This document shows positions 1 through 9,774 of a DNA stretch of 64,000 bases, piece after piece. The number at the start of each line of letters is the position of its first letter. Positions within the stretch are counted from its first letter, which is position 1. The translations under genes and the position numbers were made by a program. Under the pieces are notes generated by a model, which saw nothing but the letters and a program-made list of their open reading frames with translations, made no database searches and was not told the DNA's origin. This stretch comes from a bacterium. Its GTDB lineage: Bacteria > Pseudomonadota > Gammaproteobacteria > Pseudomonadales > Moraxellaceae. The stretch spans positions 42,339-106,338 of the forward strand of contig JAQSDB010000007.1 in assembly GCA_029945725.1 (NCBI GenBank), in the 5' to 3' direction.

Positions 1-48
1 GCCGGCCAGGCAGCGCCCCTGTTTTCCTGCCCGCAACCACCCAGCCGC

Positions 49-54
49 TATAAT
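49..54 (+). promoter_or_regulatory. Candidate -10 box
   Basis: A perfect TATAAT lies 34 bases before the chosen start of the receiver-PAS gene. No good -35 hexamer is visible 16-18 bases upstream, so this rests on the -10 match alone. Confidence 0.4.
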
Positions 55-87
55 CCGTTCATTCTCCCTGCAGCAAGGATGATCACC

Positions 88-951
88 ATGGCCCGGCCAT
101 CCAAACCGGCAATCGCTGCATCCGAAAAACCCCGCATTCTTCTGGTGGATGACCAGCAGGGAAACCTGCTGGCGCTGGAAGTCCTGCTGGATGAGTTCGA
201 TGCCACCCTGGTTCGTGCCGGTTCCGGCAATGAAGCCCTGAAAATCATCCTGAACCAGAAAATCACCCTGGTGCTGCTGGATGTGCAGATGCCGGACATG
301 GATGGCTTTGAAGTGGCCCGCCTGATGCAGCAGACCAGCCGCAGCCAGAGCATTCCCGTCATTTTTGTTTCAGCCATCAATCTCGACGTGGCGCATGTAC
401 TGAAAGGCTATGAATGCGGGGCCGTTGATTTCCTGACCAAACCGATCGAGCCCCTGATACTGAAAAGCAAGGTGCGCATAGCGCTTGAGCTGTACCGGAA
501 AAGGCGTGAACTCGAAATCAGCCATGCGGCGCTGGAAAGCAGCATGCGTGAACTGGTACGCATCAAGAAACTCAATGAGCTGCTGTTGCAGTCCATCAGC
601 GAAGGCATATTGAGGCTCGATGCCGAAGGCCGCATCCAGTACGCCAATCCTGCGGCGGCAGCCTTGCTTGGCAATGGCGACACGCTGCTCGGCAGCCTGC
701 TCAGTGAACATCTGGTGGGTGATGAGGAAGAGGAAATGATCAGCGAGATACTCGCACATTGCATGAGCGGAACACGCTCGCAATTCATTGCCACCGCCAG
801 GCGCATGGACGAAATCTTTGTCGCTGAATTCACGGCCACCGCGCTGACCGGCGATGACGGCAACATGCTGGGCGTGAGCATGGTGTTCAAGGATATTTCT
901 GCGCACCACAAGCTGACAAACAAGAAACCGTTAAACGACAAGGCATCCTGA
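88..951 (+). CDS. Response regulator with receiver and PAS domains
   Basis: A 287-aa cytoplasmic two-component protein. Residues about 15-130 form a receiver domain: the acidic pair is in ILLVDDQ, the phosphoacceptor Asp in LVLLDVQMPDMDGFE, and the conserved Lys in FLTKPIEP. A predicted linker helix leads to a PAS-like sensor domain (about 165-275, with the segments GILRLDAEGRIQYANPAA and VFKDIS). There is no kinase or DNA-binding domain, so it probably relays or tunes a signal through protein contacts. An ATG also exists at 79, but AAGGA at 75-79 sits 8 bases before ATG 88, which favours 88. The next gene is convergent. The partner kinase is not identifiable here; the hybrid kinase at 3547-5286 is the only nearby candidate. 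Confidence 0.85.
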   Translation: MARPSKPAIAASEKPRILLVDDQQGNLLALEVLLDEFDATLVRAGSGNEALKIILNQKITLVLLDVQMPDMDGFEVARLMQQTSRSQSIPVIFVSAINLDVAHVLKGYECGAVDFLTKPIEPLILKSKVRIALELYRKRRELEISHAALESSMRELVRIKKLNELLLQSISEGILRLDAEGRIQYANPAAAALLGNGDTLLGSLLSEHLVGDEEEEMISEILAHCMSGTRSQFIATARRMDEIFVAEFTATALTGDDGNMLGVSMVFKDISAHHKLTNKKPLNDKAS

Positions 952-983
952 ACCACACTCCACCCGATGCCATCATGACCGCA

Positions 984-1601
984 TCAGGGCGTAATCGTGG
1001 CAAAGGCACGCCTGACTTTATCCTCGCCCCATATCGTTGCGGCGGCCGGGGCGGCGCCGTTCATGACGGTTGTTCCCTGCCCCGACTGATACAGCTCGAC
1101 ATGCCCGCCAGTGGCGCTATCAACATACACGCCATGACCCTCCAGCATCACGACATCAAAACCATTTTCCGTCAGGCCATAACCGCCCCAGAAATCCGTA
1201 CCACGCACGCCGATCGTGGCTACCCGGCTGTGCACCACATAGCGACTGGCACGCCGGGTAATCAGCCCCGTAATGCTGCGAAAAGCACCCTTGACCAGAT
1301 CAAAGGTGGCGACATTGGGCCTATCCCTGTAAAGCCGGTACTCGCGAATAACGAACTCGCTGTCCCGACCCAGCGTAATCAATGTGCCATCACGCAAGCG
1401 CAGCTCAGCAATACTGGCAGGCCCGGTGACAAAACGATCGCCCTGGCAAATCTGCAGCCCGGTAAACGGCGGGAAAAGACCGGTCTTGCGGGCGAGTGAA
1501 ACCTCGCCGACAAGCCGCACCACCACACCGGCGCGGCAAGCCTCGGCATGGGCGAGCACCGGAGCAAACAACAAGGGCAGAGCAAGGAAAAGATGGCGCA
1601 T
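984..1601 (-). CDS. Secreted FecR-domain protein
   Basis: About 205 aa. The start at 1601 gives a typical Sec signal peptide (MRHLFLALPLLFAPVLAHA); the longer reading from 1667 would bury it. The mature part has a FecR-type beta fold: VVRLVGEVSLARK, a GDRFVTGPASIAELRLRDGT segment, then GAFRSITG and TIGVRGTDFW, the last of which is the family's most recognisable stretch. There is no transmembrane anchor or cytoplasmic anti-sigma domain, so this is not a classical FecR sigma-factor regulator. It belongs to the stand-alone periplasmic FecR-domain proteins whose roles are mostly unknown. No TonB receptor or ECF sigma gene lies nearby. Confidence 0.8.
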   Translation of the reverse strand: MRHLFLALPLLFAPVLAHAEACRAGVVVRLVGEVSLARKTGLFPPFTGLQICQGDRFVTGPASIAELRLRDGTLITLGRDSEFVIREYRLYRDRPNVATFDLVKGAFRSITGLITRRASRYVVHSRVATIGVRGTDFWGGYGLTENGFDVVMLEGHGVYVDSATGGHVELYQSGQGTTVMNGAAPAAATIWGEDKVRRAFATITP

Positions 1602-1719
1602 GGTATTGGTCACCGTGTATTGATGACGGGATACTCCCCGTATCCCGCTATACGGCAAACTGGACAAACTGGATGCACACCCTGTTTTCCGACGACGCCA
1701 GAAATGCCCTGCCCGGCGG

Positions 1720-3327
1720 TTATGCCCCCTGTCTGATCATCTCCGCCGCTTTCTCGGCAATCATGATGGCGGGAGCGTTGGTGTTGCCGCCAATAATGGT
1801 TGGCATGATGGAGGCATCCACCACGCGCAGGCCGCTAACGCCATGCACCTTCAGCGCAGGATCAACCACGGCCATGGCATCAACGCCCATCTTGCAGGTG
1901 CCCACCGGGTGATACACGGTGTCCACGCGCTGGCGCAGGATGGCGCGAATGTCGTCATCGTTTTTAATATGCGCTGTAAACAGGTCGCGTTTGATGAAGG
2001 GCGCAAACGCCGGCGCCTGCATCAGCCGTTCCGTCATCTTGAAACCGGCGACCATGTCTTCCACGTCATCGGGATGATCCAGGAATTTCGGATCAATCAC
2101 TGGCGGAGTCTCGGCATTTTTATCGGCCAGACTGACCGTGCCGCTGCTCTTCGGGCGCAACAGGCAGACATGACAGGAAAGGCCATGCCCCATATGCAGT
2201 GTGCGCGCATGATCATCCACCAGGGCGATCACGAAATGCAGCTGGATATCGGGGGCCGCAAGCTCCGGGCGGGTTTTCAGAAAACCGCCGCACTCGGCAA
2301 AATTGGAGGTGATCAGGCCGCGACGCTCGCGGCGATAACGGGCAACTTCCTTCAGCAGGTGTACGCCGCCCTTCACGGAAAGGCCGAGCAGATTGATGTC
2401 ATCCGATTGATAGCCGAAAATGAAATCAGGGTGATCCTTCAGGTTTTTCCCCACTCCCGGCAGGTGATGCACCACCGGAATACCCAGCTTCTGCAGTTCA
2501 GCGGCATCACCGATGCCGGAGAGCATGAGCAATTGCGGCGACTGGAAGGCGCCGGCACTGAGAATAACCTCACGGCGTGCCCACAGTGTTTTCAGCTGGC
2601 CACCCTGGCGGTACTCCACACCGATGGCGCGCTTGCCTTCAAACAGGATGCGCTGGGTAAAGGCACCGGTTTCAACACCAAGATTCCGGCGCGCCCTGTG
2701 CGGCTGCAAATAGGCACGATAGGCACTGCAGCGCTCACCGTCTTTTTGCGTGACCTGATAAGTGCCCAGACCTTCCTGTTCGGCGCCATTGAAATCCGTG
2801 TTGAGCGGATAACCCGTCTGCCGTGCCGCCTCCAGGTAATGCTGCTGAAAAGGATTGTCCGTGCGCAGTTTGCTGACGCTGAGCGGCCCTTCCTGACCAT
2901 GCCATTCATTGTTTATTTCATGGTTGTGTTCTGATTTCCTGAAAAAAGGCAGCACATCCTCATAGGACCAGCCGCTGTTGCCCAGTGCCGCCCAGTGATC
3001 GTAGTCACTGCGGTGACCACGGATATAGGCCATGGCATTGATGGACGATGAGCCCCCCAGCACCTTGCCGCGTGGCTGGTAGCCACGGCGACCATCAAGG
3101 CCGGCTTGCGGGACGGTTTCAAAGGCCCAGTTATTGAATTTCTTCGGCACCATCAGCACCACGGCGGCCGGCGTATTCACCATCCACTGGTCCCCGTCAC
3201 CACCGGCTTCCAGCAGCACCACCTCGACGCCGGCATCTTCACTGAGTCGACCCGCCAGCGCACAACCACTGGAACCACCACCGACCACAATGTAGTCAAC
3301 GGTTTTTGCATCAAGATTTTTTTCCAT
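1720..3327 (-). CDS. GMC-family FAD-dependent alcohol/choline dehydrogenase
   Basis: This 535-aa flavoprotein has the N-terminal dinucleotide fold DYIVVGGGSSGCALAGRL (residues 11-28), the GMC signature region GKVLGGSSSINAMAYIRG near 88, and the C-terminal catalytic block YHPVGTCKMG with His about 473, followed by GGNTNAP with a second active-site residue about 517. The length fits AlkJ/BetA-like dehydrogenases that oxidise primary alcohols to aldehydes and pass electrons to the quinone pool. The substrate cannot be told from sequence: choline would normally come with betB/betI, which are absent, so a medium-chain or polyethylene-glycol type alcohol is at least as likely. AGGA lies 6 bases before the ATG. 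Confidence 0.85.
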   Translation of the reverse strand: MEKNLDAKTVDYIVVGGGSSGCALAGRLSEDAGVEVVLLEAGGDGDQWMVNTPAAVVLMVPKKFNNWAFETVPQAGLDGRRGYQPRGKVLGGSSSINAMAYIRGHRSDYDHWAALGNSGWSYEDVLPFFRKSEHNHEINNEWHGQEGPLSVSKLRTDNPFQQHYLEAARQTGYPLNTDFNGAEQEGLGTYQVTQKDGERCSAYRAYLQPHRARRNLGVETGAFTQRILFEGKRAIGVEYRQGGQLKTLWARREVILSAGAFQSPQLLMLSGIGDAAELQKLGIPVVHHLPGVGKNLKDHPDFIFGYQSDDINLLGLSVKGGVHLLKEVARYRRERRGLITSNFAECGGFLKTRPELAAPDIQLHFVIALVDDHARTLHMGHGLSCHVCLLRPKSSGTVSLADKNAETPPVIDPKFLDHPDDVEDMVAGFKMTERLMQAPAFAPFIKRDLFTAHIKNDDDIRAILRQRVDTVYHPVGTCKMGVDAMAVVDPALKVHGVSGLRVVDASIMPTIIGGNTNAPAIMIAEKAAEMIRQGA

Positions 3328-3546
3328 GTTTTTTCCTGCGTATGTTCGGGTGAGGAATGTTGATGTGTCGACTGACGGACAGCTTCCGGCTGCCCTGGCA
3401 TTTGACCAGGCGCTACTCTAGCGGGAAAAACCGGCAAGGTTAATGTGCTGACAGACCAGGTGACCGGCACCGTGCAGTTCTTCACAAAAAGAGGCGACTG
3501 AAGAACCGTTGCCTTGTGCTTTCCCCGATTGCACGACAGGCCGGCA

Positions 3547-5286
3547 TCAGCGCGCCGGCAGCCAGCGTTCGATCGCCGAGCGTAAATCATTCATGCGTAC
3601 CGGCTTGGGCAGATAGTCATCCATGCCGGCATCCAGACACTTTTCCCGGTCTCCCTTCAGCGCACTGGCGGTCATGGCGATAATGGGCAAGCGCCGCCCC
3701 CCGGCCTCCTGCAGGCGAATGGCACGACAGGCTTCAAAGCCGTCCATTTCCGGCATATGGCAATCGAGAAACAGCAGGTCATAAGGCAGATGCCTTACGG
3801 CCTCCACCGCTTCACGCCCGTTACCGACAATATCCACGCGGCAACCCAGTCGCTTCAGCGTTTCTGCCGCTACCATCTGGTTAACCACGTTGTCTTCCGC
3901 CAGCAGCACACGACCCCGCGCCACAAAACCGGCTGCCTCGGGCCCCGGCGCAGGAAGATCATCTTCCCTGACGTGCTCGATCGCCGGCAATAACTCAAAG
4001 GGAGCCTCCAGCCAGAACGTACTGCCCTCGCCCGGCACGCTGATCACATCAAGCTGTCCGTGCATCAGCTCTGCCAGCTTGCGTGAAATGGAAAGACCGA
4101 GACCGCTGCCGCCGTATTTCCGTGTTGTAGAAACATCGGCCTGGGTGAATGGCTGGAACAAATGCGGAATGATGGATGCTTCCATGCCAGGCCCGGTATC
4201 ACTGACCTCGTAGCGCAGCCACACTTTCTTGTAGCGCCGCCGCACCACATGGCAGCGCAGGCGAACCTCGCCCTGCCCGGTAAATTTCACGGCATTGGCC
4301 AGAAGATTCACCAGAATCTGGCGCAGGCGCGCCGGATCACCCCGTACGCTGGAAGGCAGGTCCGGACTGAATTCCGTAATGACGGTCAGGCCTTTTTCCC
4401 GCGCACGTTCCTGCAAGAGACTCAAGGCACCTTCGGCAACATCACGAGGACTGAAGGGCAAGGGCTCCAGCTCAAGACGCCCGGATTCGATCTTGGAAAA
4501 ATCCAGGATGTCGTTGATGAGGTGCAGAAGGGTTTCGCCGGAAAGGCGGGAAAGCTCTACATACTGGCGCTGTTCCGCAGAAAGAGGCGTATCCAGCAGC
4601 AAACCATTGAGGCCGATCACGCCGTTAAGCGGAGTACGGATTTCATGACTCATGGTGGCCAGAAATTCAGACTTGGCCTGGTTGGCTGCTTCGGCAGCAC
4701 GCCGTGCCGACTGCAGCCGCCCGATATATTTTTCACTGGCATCGCGGGCGGCCAGCCCGAAAGCGAGGCAGCAGGTCATGACCACCAGTCGTGCAAAAAC
4801 CAGATGCAACTCAGTGGAAACAAAATCCACCGGCAACTGCACATAACGCTCGCTCAGCCAGATAGCCACCACACTGAGGCCACAGACCAGCATCCAGTAC
4901 AGGGCCGCACGCCGACCAATCAGGTAGGCCGCCGCCATGGGAACGGCCACCAGATACCACGCTGCCAACGCATCATTCTGGCCATTGCGCATGGATACCC
5001 AGACCAGACCGATATACGTCAGCAGCACACTGCCGTGGTTGCCGATGGGCAGGCGCTGTGCCGTACTGCTCGCCAGCACCCATTGCCGCAGGGCAAGTGT
5101 GGCAATGACAACCGCCGCCTCGATAGAAGCGGTATACCAGCATTGCAATGCTGCATAAGCGACCGCATTGAGACTCCAGCCGATAATGCCGATCAGCGCG
5201 ATGCTGGCAAAGCGCTGCCGTGCTTCCTGCACGGACTGATCCGGTGTGGCCGCAGGCACCGGTGACTCGCGCCCTGCCTCGAACAT
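3547..5286 (-). CDS. Hybrid sensor histidine kinase with receiver domain
   Basis: A 579-aa inner-membrane protein. Residues 30-180 hold about five or six hydrophobic helices and no large periplasmic loop. A coiled linker leads to the phosphoacceptor helix [13 protein letters not shown] (His 214), then the ATPase domain with N box [11 protein letters not shown]1 box DTGPGM and G2 box [10 protein letters not shown]. The C-terminal receiver (about 455-575) has [23 protein letters not shown] and DDYLPKPV. It has the BarA/ArcB-like layout but lacks an Hpt domain, so a separate phosphotransfer protein is expected elsewhere. The polytopic, loop-poor sensor suggests detection of a membrane or intracellular state. 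GAGAGGG precedes the start. Confidence 0.88.
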   Translation of the reverse strand: MFEAGRESPVPAATPDQSVQEARQRFASIALIGIIGWSLNAVAYAALQCWYTASIEAAVVIATLALRQWVLASSTAQRLPIGNHGSVLLTYIGLVWVSMRNGQNDALAAWYLVAVPMAAAYLIGRRAALYWMLVCGLSVVAIWLSERYVQLPVDFVSTELHLVFARLVVMTCCLAFGLAARDASEKYIGRLQSARRAAEAANQAKSEFLATMSHEIRTPLNGVIGLNGLLLDTPLSAEQRQYVELSRLSGETLLHLINDILDFSKIESGRLELEPLPFSPRDVAEGALSLLQERAREKGLTVITEFSPDLPSSVRGDPARLRQILVNLLANAVKFTGQGEVRLRCHVVRRRYKKVWLRYEVSDTGPGMEASIIPHLFQPFTQADVSTTRKYGGSGLGLSISRKLAELMHGQLDVISVPGEGSTFWLEAPFELLPAIEHVREDDLPAPGPEAAGFVARGRVLLAEDNVVNQMVAAETLKRLGCRVDIVGNGREAVEAVRHLPYDLLFLDCHMPEMDGFEACRAIRLQEAGGRRLPIIAMTASALKGDREKCLDAGMDDYLPKPVRMNDLRSAIERWLPAR

Positions 5287-5445
5287 GATGCACCCTCTCG
5301 AACAGAACCATCGTGTTCCTCATTGCAGCCTGCATCACGATGAAGCACAAGCCCGTTCAGGCAATAAGCGATCAGCTTCGGTATCAGGCTCCAGACGGCA
5401 AAGACAGGGAAAAAGTGCGGATTCACCCGACCCGGCATGGCGCCG

Positions 5446-6369
5446 TCAGTTCATCAGGGCTTCGCGATTCCTGAACTCCTCCAGCAGGCTGCCGTTTTCC
5501 CCAAACAGCTTTTCCTGCCACTGTTTCACCAGGGCATCGGTATTGTGATCATCCGGATGGAAATCGCGGCGCAGGAACTCACCCATTCTCGGCATGAAAC
5601 GGGCAATAAAGCCGCGTTTGGCAAAGAGAAGACGAAAACCCCTGCGATTTTCTGCGCCGTTGAAAAGCTCACGGTCTGCGTTCAGCAGATACACCATGGA
5701 AGCCACTATGGCCGGCACCAGTGCCACCGCTGTCAGGGGCACCGCCATGACGCGATGCGCATAGCTGCCGCTCACCTGTTCATAGACATCGTAGGCCACC
5801 GCCTTGTGCTCCAGCTCTTCCAGCGCGTGCCATACCCACAGATGCAGCAGTTGCGGATCGACCTTGTCGCGAAAGCGCTGGTTGCTCAGCAGCTCCTCGG
5901 CAAACAGCGCAGTGAAATGCTCCATGAAAATGGTGCAGGCCAGCTGCTGTGCCGGCGAAAACCGGCGCAGCACGCCGAGCGCCCGTTTTACGGAACGCTC
6001 GGCCATGCCGACCTTGATGCCGCGCGAGCTGAGCAGCTCGTTCAGGCGCTCGTGCTCGCGACCATGAACCGCCTCCTGTCCCATGAATCCGGAAATGCAG
6101 GCCTTGAGCCTCTCACCCGAAATTTCATCACGGTAATGACGCACCGAATCCATGAAGAAACGCTCGCCCGGTGGAAAGAAACCCGACAGCGTCGCAAAGA
6201 ACAATGTCGAAAAACCGTTGTCATCAAAAAAATAGCGCTTTGAATCCCGTGGAAAACGGAAGTCTATCTGGCGCGGAGGAATGCCGACGGCAGCACCGGC
6301 CGGCTTGCGTGCGGCGACCCTGGCCAGCGGAAGGGGGGATGATGGCGTTGCGGTTGCCGTAGCAGTCAT
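5446..6369 (-). CDS. Ferritin-like metal-dependent hydrolase family protein (PF10118 type)
   Basis: The 307-aa protein matches the 'predicted metal-dependent hydrolase' family common in Pseudomonadales. Likely metal ligands are spaced as in diiron helical bundles: GQEAVHGREH near 95, a Glu-His in FMEHF near 148, and ALEELEHKAVAYD near 185. One hydrophobic helix follows (VPLTAVALVPAIVASMVY), suggesting membrane association. Enzymatic activity for this family is not established, to my knowledge; some relatives resemble diiron oxygenases. The start at 6369 has AGGTGAG upstream. It lies alone between a kinase gene and a pilin gene, both on the same strand. Confidence 0.75.
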   Translation of the reverse strand: MTATATATPSSPLPLARVAARKPAGAAVGIPPRQIDFRFPRDSKRYFFDDNGFSTLFFATLSGFFPPGERFFMDSVRHYRDEISGERLKACISGFMGQEAVHGREHERLNELLSSRGIKVGMAERSVKRALGVLRRFSPAQQLACTIFMEHFTALFAEELLSNQRFRDKVDPQLLHLWVWHALEELEHKAVAYDVYEQVSGSYAHRVMAVPLTAVALVPAIVASMVYLLNADRELFNGAENRRGFRLLFAKRGFIARFMPRMGEFLRRDFHPDDHNTDALVKQWQEKLFGENGSLLEEFRNREALMN

Positions 6370-6519
6370 ATCGTCTCACCTGTGCCGGTTGATGGCGCAT
6401 CATTGCGTCATGGCAAGATGATGATAAGAGCGGCTGGTCACGCCATGACGATCATCAGGGGACAAAGCGCGGTGACTTTGGGCCAGTAGCGTGGCGTGCC
6501 CGGCTGAGCACGCGTTGCG

Positions 6520-7056
6520 TTAATGCCCGTCAGCAGGACGTATGGCGCGGCACGATACCGGCAACATGGCGGCAGGAACACTGGTGCGGTTCTCTCCCCT
6601 CGCCTCCATGCCTCTGGGCACGATGGAATTCCCGCACACCCAGGACAGCGGACTGGCAGGTGAATCGACAACCGTTATGGCGCGCACCGTCAGTATTTTT
6701 CCCTGCAGGGGTGTCACGGCCTTGCTGCCGAAGAGGATATGAAAAGCGCCGTTTTCAAGCTCGATGGATGCCACATAATTTCCCAGCAACTTGTCGGCAG
6801 CAGGAAGCCCCGCCGCTTCATTGCTGGCCGGCATGGCATTGGCATGCTGGTAAAGCAATTCCACCCGCGCTTTCAGTTTTTCCACGATATCCAGAGATTC
6901 CCTGACCTGTTCCTTCGCCGTGGCGGACACATAGGAGGGCACGACCACCATGGCCAGAATGGCAATAATGGACAGCACCACCATCAGCTCCAGCAGCGAA
7001 AATCCCTGCCGCTTTTTTGTTTTCATGGTTTTCATTAACGACTTCATCAGGGCCAT
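6520..7056 (-). CDS. Type IV pilin-like protein
   Basis: The type III prepilin signal is clear: a basic leader ending RQG, then FSLLELMVVLSIIAILAMVVVPSY with Glu at mature position 5 and a single hydrophobic helix. The C-terminal half has a disulfide loop from WVCG to LPVSCR, the usual ending of PilA/PilE major pilins. It would be cut by PilD and built into a pilus or pseudopilus. The start is uncertain: ATGs at 7056, 7035 and 7026 are all in frame, and the last gives the most usual 8-residue leader. No other pil genes are nearby. About 25 residues follow the second Cys up to the stop, including RPADGH. Confidence 0.8.
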   Translation of the reverse strand: MALMKSLMKTMKTKKRQGFSLLELMVVLSIIAILAMVVVPSYVSATAKEQVRESLDIVEKLKARVELLYQHANAMPASNEAAGLPAADKLLGNYVASIELENGAFHILFGSKAVTPLQGKILTVRAITVVDSPASPLSWVCGNSIVPRGMEARGENRTSVPAAMLPVSCRAIRPADGH

Positions 7057-7143
7057 CACGGCATTACGCAGGGTTGCAGACAGTTTTCGTGGGCACGCAG
7101 GGCAGCGTCACCCCGCGCATGCTGCGCACACAGGCCTCGGCAC

Positions 7144-7650
7144 TCAGCCCTGATCAGGGGTTTTCAGGTCCCGCCAGGTCAGGAAAAGGCGCAGATCAAA
7201 TTCCAGCTGATGGTATCCCGGCTGCATGTATTCACAGAGCTGGTAAAACGCCTTGTTGTGATCAAGTTCGCGCAGGTGGGCCAGCTCGTGGACCACAATC
7301 ATGCGCAGGAATTCGGGAGCCGCTTCCCGGAACACGGAAGCAATACGGATTTCCTTTTTGGCCCGGAGCCTGCCGCCCTGCACGCGCGAGATGGCAGTAT
7401 GCAGGCCGAGCGCGTGATGCTCCACATCGAGCTTGCTGTCGTAGAGCACCTTGTCGATGGCAGGCGCATTTTTCAGATGACCCTGCTTCAGCTCCAGGGC
7501 GTAAGCGTAGAGCGCCTTGTCGCTTTGCACGGCATGCCGGTCCGGATATTTGCGCTGCAGGTAATCGCCCAGCCGGTTGCCGGCAACAAGCTCACGCACC
7601 TGTTCCTGCAGGGGCGCGGGGTAGGCACCGAGGTATTTAAGCCGGGTCAT
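7144..7650 (-). CDS. SprT/YgjP-like zinc metallopeptidase
   Basis: A 168-aa soluble protein with the zinc site VVHELAHLRELDHNKAFYQL: His 121, Glu 122 (general base), His 125 and a third His at 131. This spacing is typical of the YgjP/WLM (DUF45) gluzincin family. Only the C-terminal two-thirds matches; the first 60 residues are less distinctive. Substrates of bacterial members are unknown. There is no signal peptide, so it acts in the cytoplasm. The start at 7650 has only a weak GGTGG upstream. Confidence 0.78.
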   Translation of the reverse strand: MTRLKYLGAYPAPLQEQVRELVAGNRLGDYLQRKYPDRHAVQSDKALYAYALELKQGHLKNAPAIDKVLYDSKLDVEHHALGLHTAISRVQGGRLRAKKEIRIASVFREAAPEFLRMIVVHELAHLRELDHNKAFYQLCEYMQPGYHQLEFDLRLFLTWRDLKTPDQG

Positions 7651-7814
7651 GCAAGACAGCCACCGCCACAGGGAACGCCTACCTTAGGGTCAGTCCCGCC
7701 GGCTGACAAGTCGCGACGAGCGCACATTTTGCAGCGATAATGCCCGGCCTCAACCGCGACGGCCTGGCTCCCTTTTGCGGCTGTTTTCCTGAAACGTTTT
7801 GCCGACAGTATCCG

Positions 7815-8222
7815 ATGAAGAAAATCGCGCTGGCCAGCAACCCTGGCAATGCAGACATCGACAGGCTCGATACCTGGGTCAAGTACCGCAACGGCCTGTG
7901 CAGCGATTGCGTGTCCAGCTGCTGCACCCTGCCGGTGGAAGTGCGCATCAGCGATCTCATCCGCATGGGACTGGCCGATGAATTCGAGCGCGAGGAACCG
8001 GCCAAGCACATTGCCAGGCGGCTGGAAAAAGCCGGCATCACCGGACACTTCAGCCACCGCCACGAAGTCTTCACCCTGAGCCAGCGCTCCAGTGGTGACT
8101 GCCTCTACCTGCACCCGCAGACCCGGCTCTGCACCATCTACGAAAAACGCCCCGACACCTGCCGCAATCACCCCGGCATCGGGCCGCGCCCCGGTTTCTG
8201 CGCCTACCGGAAAAAAGCCTAG
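7815..8222 (+). CDS. YkgJ-family Cys-cluster protein
   Basis: A 135-aa protein with the zinc/iron-chelating Cys pattern of the YkgJ (UPF0153) family: Cys 29, 32, 36 and 37 in GLCSDCVSSCC, then GDCLYLHP, RLCTIYEKRPDTC and a last Cys in GFC. An in-frame ATG at 7740 exists, but MKKIALASNP at 7815 is a more natural start. Function in the family is unknown; a metal-binding or modification role is inferred. Its stop codon overlaps that of the convergent arfB gene (shared CTAG). Confidence 0.8.
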   Translation: MKKIALASNPGNADIDRLDTWVKYRNGLCSDCVSSCCTLPVEVRISDLIRMGLADEFEREEPAKHIARRLEKAGITGHFSHRHEVFTLSQRSSGDCLYLHPQTRLCTIYEKRPDTCRNHPGIGPRPGFCAYRKKA

Positions 8223-8629
8223 TCTGTCACCGGCCCGCGCAAGGCCTTGATTCGTGAGCGCTGCACCTTGCCTTCCACCCGCTTGAGACGCGAACTGTGC
8301 GTGGGACGTGTTGCCCGGCGTTCCGGATATTCATGCGTGGCCAGTATCAGCAATTCCTGCAAACGCGCCATGGCATCCTCGCGATTCTTTTCCAGGCTGC
8401 GAAAACGCTGCGCCTTGATCACAATCACGCCATCGCTGTTGATGCGGTTGTCACGGTACTGGACAAGTTTCTGCTTGATATCGTCCGGCAGGGAAGATGC
8501 CTGCACATCGAAACGCAGATGGATGGCATTGGACACCTTGTTGACATTCTGGCCACCCGAACCCTGGGCACGAATCGCCATGAACTCGACTTCGTCGGGA
8601 TTGATCAGTGTCGTATCGCTTGCCGTCAT
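8219..8629 (-). CDS. arfB: Alternative ribosome-rescue factor / peptidyl-tRNA hydrolase ArfB (YaeJ)
   Basis: A 136-aa release-factor homologue with the catalytic GGQ (residues 25-27 in AQGSGGQNVNKVSNAIHLRF) and the Arg/Lys-rich C-terminal tail (ERRATRPTHSSRLKR...RSRIKALRG) that enters the empty mRNA channel of stalled ribosomes. It hydrolyses peptidyl-tRNA on non-stop complexes without a stop codon. Length matches E. coli ArfB (140 aa). ATGs exist at 8638 and 8629; AGGA is one base from the first but 10 from the second, so 8629 is preferred. It converges on the YkgJ gene with a 4-base overlap of stop codons. Confidence 0.9.
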   Translation of the reverse strand: MTASDTTLINPDEVEFMAIRAQGSGGQNVNKVSNAIHLRFDVQASSLPDDIKQKLVQYRDNRINSDGVIVIKAQRFRSLEKNREDAMARLQELLILATHEYPERRATRPTHSSRLKRVEGKVQRSRIKALRGPVTD

Positions 8630-8758
8630 GGCGGACATTTCCTGCTGGCTGCAAAATGAAGGGCATCACACTATATTGCGCCAGCGGCATGCCGGGATAA
8701 ACAGGCAATGCGCTTACCGGGCGCGGCACAGGGCTGGCAGGGCGACAGGAGAAAAGGC

Positions 8759-9334
8759 ATGGGCAAAGGGCGTATGGAGGCATTCAGTGATGGCGTGATC
8801 GCCATCATCATCACCATCATGGTGCTGGAAATGAAGGTGCCGCACGGCGCCGACCTTGCCAGCCTGCTGCCGCTGATCCCGGTATTCATGAGCTATGTGC
8901 TGAGCTTCGTGTATGTCGGGATTTACTGGAACAACCATCACCACATGCTGCATGCCGTGCAAAAAGTGAATGGCGGCATTCTCTGGGCAAACCTGCACCT
9001 GCTGTTCTGGCTGTCGCTGATTCCCTTTGTGACGGGATGGATGGGGGAGAACCACTTTGCCTCTGCCCCCATGGCACTTTATGGCGTCGTGCTTTTCATG
9101 GCGGCCGTTGCCTACTTCCTGCTCAGCCATTGCCTGATTGCGCATCACGGCAAAACCTCGGCGCTGGCGCTGGCACTGGGCCGGGATTACAAGGGCATCC
9201 TTTCCATGGTGGTTTATGCGGCCGCCATTCCGCTGTCGTTTGCAAACGCCTGGATCGGCTTTGCGCTCTACATTGCCGTTGCCATCCTGTGGTTCCTGCC
9301 GGACCGCCGCATTGAAAAAAACCTGGCCGCATGA
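8759..9334 (+). CDS. TMEM175/DUF1211-family membrane protein
   Basis: A 191-aa inner-membrane protein that starts with the family's signature MEAFSDGVIAIIITIMVLEM; the FSDG block lines the pore of bacterial TMEM175 K+ channels. About five more hydrophobic helices follow, including VFMSYVLSFVYVGIYWNNHHHM, LHLLFWLSLIPF and a GVVLFMAAVAYFLL segment. The start at 8759 is set by AGGAG just upstream; the upstream in-frame ATG at 8708 would add a polar extension. Bacterial members are about 200 aa and tetrameric. K+ permeation is inferred from family, not shown by the sequence. Confidence 0.82.
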   Translation: MGKGRMEAFSDGVIAIIITIMVLEMKVPHGADLASLLPLIPVFMSYVLSFVYVGIYWNNHHHMLHAVQKVNGGILWANLHLLFWLSLIPFVTGWMGENHFASAPMALYGVVLFMAAVAYFLLSHCLIAHHGKTSALALALGRDYKGILSMVVYAAAIPLSFANAWIGFALYIAVAILWFLPDRRIEKNLAA

Positions 9335-9370
9335 GTGCCGCAATAGCGGCGTCAGGAACGGCGCCGGCTC

Positions 9371-9760
9371 TCAAGCCCTGAACGTCTCCACGATCGGGCA
9401 GCAGACACTGCCTTTTTCTCCCTCGCACTGGGTCATCAGCGTTTTCAGGCGTTTTGCCAGCGCCTGCAGGTCCTTGATGCGCGCTTCAATGTCGCCCAGA
9501 CGGTGGCTGGCCATGTCATGGATTTTCCGGCGGTCGCGAACGGCATCCATACCCAGCAGCTGGCGAATCTCTTCAAGACTGAAACCGGCATCCTTGGCAC
9601 GCCGGATGAATTTCAGCTGTTGCAGGTGATCCTCGCCATAATGGCGATAAGTGCCTTGCCGCGCAGGTTCCGCCAGCAAACCGCTGCGCTGGTAATAGCG
9701 CACGGTTTCCACACTGACCCCGGCCCGCTCCGCCAGCTTGCCAATCGTGATATCGCTCAT
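9371..9760 (-). CDS. MerR-family metal-responsive regulator (CueR-like)
   Basis: A 129-aa activator with the N-terminal winged helix ([26 protein letters not shown]), a dimerisation helix, and a C-terminal metal loop with Cys 112, 120 and 121 ([16 protein letters not shown]). The 112/120 spacing equals that of CueR, while Cys 121 gives the one-longer spacing seen in ZntR and MerR. At the position where CueR has Ser 77 and Zn/Hg sensors have Cys, this protein seems to have Arg (about 77), by hand alignment. It is divergent from the copA-like ATPase, and a mer-type dyad lies between them. The start is at 9760, not the longer reading from 9943. Confidence 0.85.
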   Translation of the reverse strand: MSDITIGKLAERAGVSVETVRYYQRSGLLAEPARQGTYRHYGEDHLQQLKFIRRAKDAGFSLEEIRQLLGMDAVRDRRKIHDMASHRLGDIEARIKDLQALAKRLKTLMTQCEGEKGSVCCPIVETFRA

Positions 9761-9774
9761 TGCCTGATTCCCCC

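Noticed and set aside
1720..3327. betA (choline dehydrogenase) label for the GMC gene
   Set aside because: Family motifs do not separate choline from other alcohols and no betB, betI or choline transporter is adjacent, so no symbol is given.
9335..9370. Terminator between the convergent TMEM175-like and merR genes
   Set aside because: Only a 5-bp GCCGC/GCGGC hairpin without a T-tract is present, too weak to call.
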